Assembly (NCBI GenBank): GCA_039519185.1 | Contig: CM076854.1 | Location: forward strand, 150,150,997-150,214,996 | Origin: Astragalus membranaceus | Taxonomy: Eukaryota; Streptophyta; Magnoliopsida; Fabales; Fabaceae | DNA length: 64,000 nt | Direction of reading: 5' to 3' | Part shown: positions 58,501 through 64,000 of the stretch, piece by piece | Layout of the letters: each line of letters begins with the position of its first letter | Numbering within the stretch: position 1 is the stretch's first letter | The notes under the pieces: model-generated | The model's database searches: none | What the model was told of the DNA's origin: nothing | What the model saw: the letters and a program-made list of their open reading frames with translations, nothing else | Translations under genes and position numbers: made by a program

Positions 58501-59612
58501 ATGTAGCAATATCCAATATTCATAGCGGAACTTGTGGGTCTCATCAAGTGGGTCACAAAATGAAATGGCTCCTATTTCGACAAGGGGTATACTGGCCAAC
58601 TATGCTAAAAGATTGCATAGAATTTGCTAAAGGATGCCAGGAATGTCAAAAACACGCAGGGGTGCAACATGTACCTGCAAGTGAATTACATTCAATAATA
58701 AAACCTTGGCCTTTTAGGGGTTGGGCCTTAGATATAATTGATGAAGTTAAACCAACGTCGTCGAAAGGCCACCGTTATATACTAGTGGGTATCGACTACT
58801 TCACTAAATGGGTCGAAGCTATTCCCTTAGCTAATGTAGACCAAGAGGTAGTAATTAACTTTATTCAAAACCATATTTTATATAGGTTTGGGATCCCAGA
58901 AACCATTACTGCAAATCAAGGCTCAGTTTTTACTGGTCGAAAAATGGTAGAATTTGCCTCTGAAAATGGATTTAAGTTATTAAGTTCGACACCATATTAT
59001 GCTCAAGCAAATGGTCAAGTCGAAGCAGCCAATAAAATTATCATTAATTTGATTAAAAAACATATTGGACAAAAACCCAGGAATTGGCACAAAACCCTTG
59101 ATCAAGCATTATGGGCTTGTCGAAATTCTCCTAGAGAATCAATTAACACTACTCCATTTAGGCTCACATTTGGGCATGATGCAGTATTACATGTCGAAAT
59201 CTATCTACAGTCAACTAGAATTCAAAGGCAATTCGAGATCCCATCAGATCAGTATTGGGACATGATTTTAAACGAATTGGTTGAGTTAGATGAAGAAAGG
59301 TTATTTGCATTAGATATCCTTACAAGGCAAAAGGAGAGAGTAGCTAAAGCCTACAACAAAAAGGTTAAATCAAAAACTTTTGTCCTAGGAGACTTAGTGT
59401 GGAAAGTTATCCTACCTATGGACAGAAAAGATAGAGCCTTAGGTAAATGGTCACCAAATTGGGAAGGACCATTCAAAATTTCACAAGTGTTTTCGAACGG
59501 TGCTTATGAAGTCGAAGAGCTAAGCGCTGATTATCGAATTTTGCGTATAAATGGCAAATACTTAAAAAGATATAAGCCAATGTTGCAAGAAATTAAAATA
59601 ACGCAAGATTAA
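55599..59612 (+). pseudogene. Tat-lineage Ty3/gypsy Pol with inactivated active sites
   Basis: In order: the end of a protease domain (RANFNLLLGGEWIHGVGV, near 55725), a broken linker (stop at 56073-56075 and frameshifts to 56374), reverse transcriptase (56413-57001), first RNase H (to ~57650), a second archaeal-type RNase H (WKLYFDGSSHKNGSGIG near 57760; NNEAEYEGLIAGLE; RGDSELVV) and integrase (58500-59600; zinc-binding region, then core). The dual RNase H is a hallmark of Tat/Ogre elements. The reverse transcriptase YIDD box reads YIDY (56938-56955) and the integrase second catalytic Asp reads Asn (TANQGS near 58910). A deletion with frameshift near 56995-57003 removes about ten codons after the YIDD region. 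57003-59612 is otherwise open. Confidence 0.93.
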
Positions 59613-59872
59613 GATAAAATGAGGGAACATAAACATGGCATGATCATTAATTCGAATGCCAAAACATATTGTCGAAATACAAGTTAAGGACAATATGTTG
59701 TCAGAGTCCAAATCGAAAATTAAATTACAAAGGTAACTTTAAGCCTCTCAAAGGCTGCTCTGGCATGCCTCAATCTAGCACTTAAGAGGGATTCGTCCTT
59801 AGTTAGCCTCTTAACTGCCTCATCGTGTTTCTGGACCCTCTCCAAGTGTTCAATAGCCAAGGTTGCCTCAGA

Positions 59873-60667
59873 TCAAAGTGCAATCTCTAAAGGAATCGAA
59901 GATCTCTTTTGAACAGAATTTTTTTTCTTTTCTTCTGCTTCAATCTTCGACTGCAACTCCCTGATTTGATCCTGGTATGTTGAAATGTTCGCATCACAGT
60001 CAGCTATCTCCTTAGAACCAATTGCTGCTTGAATTTCCAGGTTCGAAATCTTGCTTTCTGAGGCTTCGACAGCGGCACTTTCTTCTTTCAGAAGCTCAAG
60101 CTCACGCTCCTTGTTCACAACAGTGCTCTTCCTCTTCTTTATATCTCTGGAAATCTTCTCCAGTAAAGGCTCAAATTCGACAATGAAGCCTAGAAGAGAG
60201 TCACTGGAGCCAGAATTGTTAAGCTTGTTGAGCAAAGATTTGAGTTTGTAAGAGAGCATATGATCTGCTTCGATAGCCTTGAACAGATCTACCTCAAAGA
60301 GGGCTGCTCGAAGTTCTCGAATCAGATCTTCTTTAGGACCTCCAGAGGAATCGCCAACAGAGGCAGTTGAAACACTTGGCTTACTCTCTGTCGAGGATAA
60401 ACCACTCACCATTCGCTTGAAAGCCTCAAGAGGGTCTTTACGTTTTAGATCCGAAAGCTCTTGTTCTTGAGGGCTCAAAGTGGTGTCATGTGTCGAAGGC
60501 ACAGAGCGTGGAGGATTAGCTGCCTCAGGAGATTCACCTTTCCCCTCATTGTTACTGTCATCTTCACCCTCCTCCTCGTTGTATCCTTGTTCCTCCATGT
60601 TCGGAGAGGAAGATATACTAATCTCAGCTGCACCTTGGCTAGCATCAGGACTTTCATCGACATCCAT
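59873..60667 (-). CDS. Antisense ORF of the Tat gypsy element
   Basis: A 264-codon ORF on the strand opposite to pol, between integrase and 3' LTR. It begins MDVDESPDASQGAAEIS, has an acidic Ser/Glu-rich N-terminal half (EEEGEDDSNNEGKGE) and a C-terminal half predicted as coiled coil (ERELELLKEES, then QIRELQSKIEAEEKKK). Antisense ORFs in this position are known from some Tat-lineage elements; its role is unknown. It is free of stops although the sense pol is inactivated. The true start might lie further upstream if spliced. Confidence 0.6.
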   Translation of the reverse strand: MDVDESPDASQGAAEISISSSPNMEEQGYNEEEGEDDSNNEGKGESPEAANPPRSVPSTHDTTLSPQEQELSDLKRKDPLEAFKRMVSGLSSTESKPSVSTASVGDSSGGPKEDLIRELRAALFEVDLFKAIEADHMLSYKLKSLLNKLNNSGSSDSLLGFIVEFEPLLEKISRDIKKRKSTVVNKERELELLKEESAAVEASESKISNLEIQAAIGSKEIADCDANISTYQDQIRELQSKIEAEEKKKNSVQKRSSIPLEIAL

Positions 60668-60817
60668 AGCAGTGTGCTCTTGGCCATGATCAGAAACGTC
60701 TCCTCATACTCTGAGAGAAGATATTAAATGATGTGATAAAGATTTGGTACAAAGTAGTCGAAAGACACTTCAAAAAGTCATTCTCTATCTTCGTTCAAGA
60801 CTCAGTCGAAAAAGTCT

Positions 60818-60832
60818 TTTTGGGGGGCAATT
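60818..60832 (+). other. Polypurine tract of the Tat gypsy
   Basis: TTTTGGGGGGCAA lies directly before TGTTAGCCTGC, the presumed 3' LTR start at 60833. Confidence 0.75.
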
Positions 60833-61300
60833 TGTTAGCCTGCATTTTCGACAGGCTAAACTTAAATGCAGTCAACGAGGTTTGACTAGGTGGATTTAAT
60901 ACAAGAAACTACCATTTCGACATCAAGAAGCTGCAAACAGGGAAAATCAGCGTAGCGCATAACTTAGCGAAATTTGGAAAGCTGAAGCCAGTAGTTCGAC
61001 AGGAAGATGAACAATATAGTTGACAACGAGAGTTCTCACATTGACATCACTATATGTGAGCTAAATATTTACCAACTGGATCAACCTTCGTTAGTGATAT
61101 TTTAACATATCTACTTTCAATCTAATCAAAACATATGTCAGCACATTTACATTTTTAGACATCACCAAATTCTGACATTTGTCACAATTTAGGGGTAAAA
61201 TAGACAATTCACCACATAAAACCAAAACGCTACAGTGCCGCAACAGTACGCTACAGTGCAAATTCTGACGCGCTACAGTACAAATACAGTTTTTTTATTT
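60833..61300 (+). mobile_element. Start of the gypsy 3' LTR (right end not found)
   Basis: It begins TGTTAGCCTGCATTTTCGAC, with the palindrome TTTCGACAGGCTAA near the edge. CGCTACAGTGC words near 61230-61280 resemble those of the LTR element at 20805-27433. No CA-ended right border or second LTR copy is in the window. From 61290 to 61608 the sequence is A/T homopolymer-rich and featureless. Confidence 0.55.
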
Positions 61301-61608
61301 TTTTTTAAAAACTGATTTTTTTTTAAAATATTTTTTTTAAAAAATAAATGAATTTTTTTAAATTTATTTAATTTTTTTATTCATTGTTTTTATAATTTTT
61401 TTTAAAAAACCGTTTGTCAATATTTTTATAAAAACAATTAGTCACTATAAATCAATTAGCCACTATCCATTGTCAAAAAAAGAATTGTAAAAAACTTTAA
61501 CCTATACCAAAAATTCAAAATAACTACTAAAACTAATCAATTTAACTACTTTTGTTAAAATCAATGAATTTAACCTCTACCAAAAATTACCAAATAACTA
61601 TTTTATAA

Positions 61609-62866
61609 GGCTTAATTACAGTTTTGGTCCCCCTATTATGACCAATTTTCGATTTTGGTCCCTGAACTTTTAATTTGACGATTTTGGTCCCCCTATTTTC
61701 CCAATTTGAAAAATCAAGGTCCCCCACCCCAATTTTGACTCAGTTTGACTGACTTATCCTACGTGGCAGCCCACGTGGACTGCCACGTAGGCGCACCCCC
61801 CCCACCCCCCCCACCCCACCCCCCACCCACCCTCACCCCCCCCCCCCCACCCCACCCCACCCCACCCCACCCCCCACGTACCCACTGTTCCTCTTCCCCA
61901 CGGATACCCCCACCCCTCCACTGTTCCCCTCCCCCCTCCCTCCCCACCTCCGTCAACCCCACCCCCTCCCACCCCCACCTCCGTGATCCCCCCCACAACC
62001 ATACCCTCTCTCTCCTTCGCACCTCTCTCCTTCGCAACCTTCGCATCCCACCCCCCTCCACCTCTTCCCTCCCTCACCGTAACCCCTCCCCTCTCTCGTC
62101 GCACCTCCCCACCCCAACCCACCCACCCTAACCCACCACCGACCCAACCCCCATCCCACCCCCTTCACACAACCCACCCCACCCCCACCCCAACCCACCC
62201 ACCCCAACCCACCACCGACCCAACCCCCATCCCACCCCCTTCACACAACCCACCACCGATCCCCCACCCCCTTCGCACCACCCACCCCCTCCGACTGTGA
62301 TTGCGATCTGCGACGAGAGCGAGAGCGATGAGCGACGAGAGAGAGCGATCTGCGACGAGAGCGAGAGCGAGAGGGAGAGCGACGAGCGGAAGATGGAAAA
62401 CGAGGGGGATCGGTGATTGAGAGAGGAGGGAGATGCGAAGGAGAGAGATGCGAAGGAGAGAGAGCATGAGAGGAAGGAGGGAGTGGATTCGAGGGGGTGG
62501 GAGGGGGGAGGGGAAGAGGAACAGTGGAGGGGGAGGGGGGTTCACGGTGGTGGGGGTGGGAGGGTGAAGAGGAACAATGGAGGGGGAGGGGAAGAGGGTC
62601 ACGAGGAAGAAGAGGGGGGGAGGGGGGTGGGGGTGGGGGTGGGGGGGTGGGTGGGGGGGGTGGGGGTGGGGTGGGGGGATGTGCCTACGTGGCAGTCCAC
62701 GTGGGCTGCCACGTAGGATAGGTCAGTCAAACTGAGTCAAAATTGGGGTGGGGGACCTTGATTTTTCAAATTGGGAAAATAGGGGGACCAAAATCGTCAA
62801 ATTAAAAGTTCAGGGACCAAAATCGAAAATTGGTCATAATAGGGGGACCAAAACTGTAATTAAGCC
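61609..62866. mobile_element. MULE with extreme C-rich/G-rich interior
   Basis: GGCTTAATTACAG and CTGTAATTAAGCC are the ends of ~190-bp inverted repeats (61609-61800; 62676-62866). The perfect 9-bp TSD ATTTTATAA stands at 61600-61608 and 62867-62875. Both TIRs end inside with a near-perfect 34-bp palindrome (61758-61791 and 62684-62717) built from TACGTGG and CCACGTA. Between them, 61793-62290 is almost only C with A/T spacers and 62465-62680 almost only G. Pro-rich and Gly-rich ORFs there are compositional. No transposase. Confidence 0.92.
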
Positions 62867-62886
62867 ATTTTATAATTACTAAAAAG

Positions 62887-63010
62887 GAGTAAAATGTCAA
62901 CGGGAGTGCCAACGGGAGTGGCAACGAGAGCGCCAATGGGAGTGGCAACGAAAGCGCCAACGGGAGAGACAACGGGAGTGGCAACGATAGAGGGAAAACA
63001 AAGTGAGGGA
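62887..63010. repeat. 12-bp minisatellite (GGCAACGGGAGT type), block 1
   Basis: About nine degenerate 12-bp units such as GCCAACGGGAGT and GGCAACGAGAGC. Further blocks lie at 63447-63590 and 63715-63800. The reading frames give Ser-Gly-Asn-Glu repeats, considered an artefact. Confidence 0.75.
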
Positions 63011-63446
63011 CAAAAAACTGATTGAAAACTGCAATCAGAAACTGCAACAGACGCAGCAAAAGGACAAAAAACAGCAGAATTTTAAAAACAACTTTTTTTC
63101 CAGTTTTTATTTCCATAAAATAATCACTTTTTTGTCAGTTTTTTTACTAAAAACATAATATTTTTTAACTTTTCTATAATTTACTCAAACTACTAAAATT
63201 AATCAATTTAACTACTACCAATTGTAAAAAAAACCATACCTCTAACAATAGTTTCAAAATTATTTATTCCAAAAAAATAAATTATTTAATTAATATTACA
63301 CTCAATAATTAAATAATTAAAAATTTACTATTTATTATAATCTCTATTAAAACTACTAAAATCAATCAAATTTTTCATGTAATAAATAAAATCAATTTAA
63401 CCACTAACAATTGTAATATTAAATCATATTAAAAAAAAGGAGAAAC

Positions 63447-63590
63447 ATGTGGCAACAGGAGCGGCAACGAGAGACTGACAACGAGATCGGTAACGAGAGC
63501 GGCAACGGGAGTGCCAACGGGAGTGCCAAGAAGAGAGCGAACGAGAGCGCAACCGAGGGTGCCAACAAGAGAGGGAACGAGAGCGTCGAT
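63447..63590. repeat. 12-bp minisatellite, block 2
   Basis: The same GGCAACGAGAGC-type unit as at 62887-63010, with AT-rich sequence in between. Block 3 is at 63715-63800. From 63011 to 63446 and from 63801 to 64000 there is only AT-rich sequence without features. Confidence 0.75.
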
Positions 63591-64000
63591 GCTGCATATT
63601 TTACCTTTTACTCCATTATTAATATTATAAGAAGATACCGACATTGTTTTAACTTTTTGCAACACAACTATTTTAGTAAATTCACCGCTAAAAGACAAAA
63701 TTTGCAACACAACCAGAGCGGCAATGCGAGGCTGGCAATGGAATCGACAACGAGAGCGACAACGAGAACATGAGTGGGAACGAGAGAGATAAGGAGAGCG
63801 CCAACGTGGGTGCATATTTTAAAAAATCTTATTTTCTTTTTTCTTCATTTTTACTCCATCTAAAATTTATTATTTACTATAATCTCTCTATTAAAACTAT
63901 TCAAATCAATCAATTTAACCACTAAGAATTATTATATAAATACAACTTTAGCCACTACCAAACTTTACAAAATAACTTACTTATAATTAAACGAATATGA

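Noticed and set aside
61745..62716. Pro-rich and Gly-rich ORFs on both strands
   Set aside because: They follow from C-rich and G-rich tracts within a MULE and are open in several frames at once.
63447..63773. ORF with Asn-Glu-Ser-Gly repeats
   Set aside because: It is a translation of the 12-bp GGCAACGAGAGC minisatellite.

Overview
This window is repeat-dominated nuclear DNA of a flowering plant. The mobile-element families present (Ty3/gypsy Tat and Tekay-like, Ty1/copia, CACTA with ULP1 genes, MULE with OTU domain) and the plant host-gene fragments suggest a dicot, probably a papilionoid legume; the species assignment is inference. I see no convincing intact single-copy host gene. Almost every coding signal is a transposon gene or an exon fragment carried in or next to one. 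Boundaries below come from terminal repeats and target-site duplications (TSDs) read directly in the sequence.

Layout, 1-20 kb: a broken FAR1/MULE transposase-OTU gene (267-3171, minus) flanked by hairpin-forming repeats, one of its introns being almost entirely a 40-bp tandem repeat; a hAT MITE with a perfect 8-bp TSD (3928-4512); a CACTA remnant (about 4950-5698); a Helitron-like 3' end (about 6146); a Ty3/gypsy gag-protease remnant (6495-9625, minus) split by a solo LTR (7246-8919), with a second solo LTR in its leader (9708-12232) and its own 5' LTR plus tRNA-Met PBS at 12274-14714; purine-rich repeats with another solo LTR (15380-15736); a further LTR-like block (16529-17742); a long-TIR MULE with a perfect 9-bp TSD (17835-19500) that carries tRNA-like Pol III boxes; and a Helitron 3' end at 19788.

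20-41 kb: a copia element (19881-30989, minus) lacking its integrase, into which a young non-autonomous LTR retrotransposon with 1431-bp LTRs has inserted (20805-27433, TSD GTACT). Then come a GC-rich unassigned patch, a foldback element, a ~263-bp tandem array and a complete Pack-CACTA (34006-40438, TSD AAC). This Pack-CACTA carries exon fragments resembling seven different host genes: NAP1, pectin acetylesterase, an EDR2-like PH protein, an AP2 AINTEGUMENTA-like factor, SQD2, an SCD2-like coiled-coil protein and the PurE part of AIR carboxylase. All lie in the same orientation with introns retained.

41-64 kb: a WHIRLY pseudogene (42686-55185, plus) whose fourth intron is interrupted by an 11.2-kb CACTA element (43782-55002, TSD AGT). 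That element has a TNP2 transposase broken by three lesions and, beside it, an apparently intact 11-exon, 701-codon gene ending in a ULP1-type protease domain. A 5'-truncated Tat-lineage gypsy follows (about 55590-61300), with substituted catalytic residues in reverse transcriptase and integrase and a long antisense ORF. The window ends with a MULE (61609-62866, TSD ATTTTATAA) whose interior is almost pure C-rich then G-rich sequence, and with 12-bp minisatellite patches.

Together the region is a nested stack of insertions. Relative ages can be read from what interrupts what: the WHIRLY copy predates CACTA-B, the copia predates the LTR element inside it, and the tandem array predates the Pack-CACTA.
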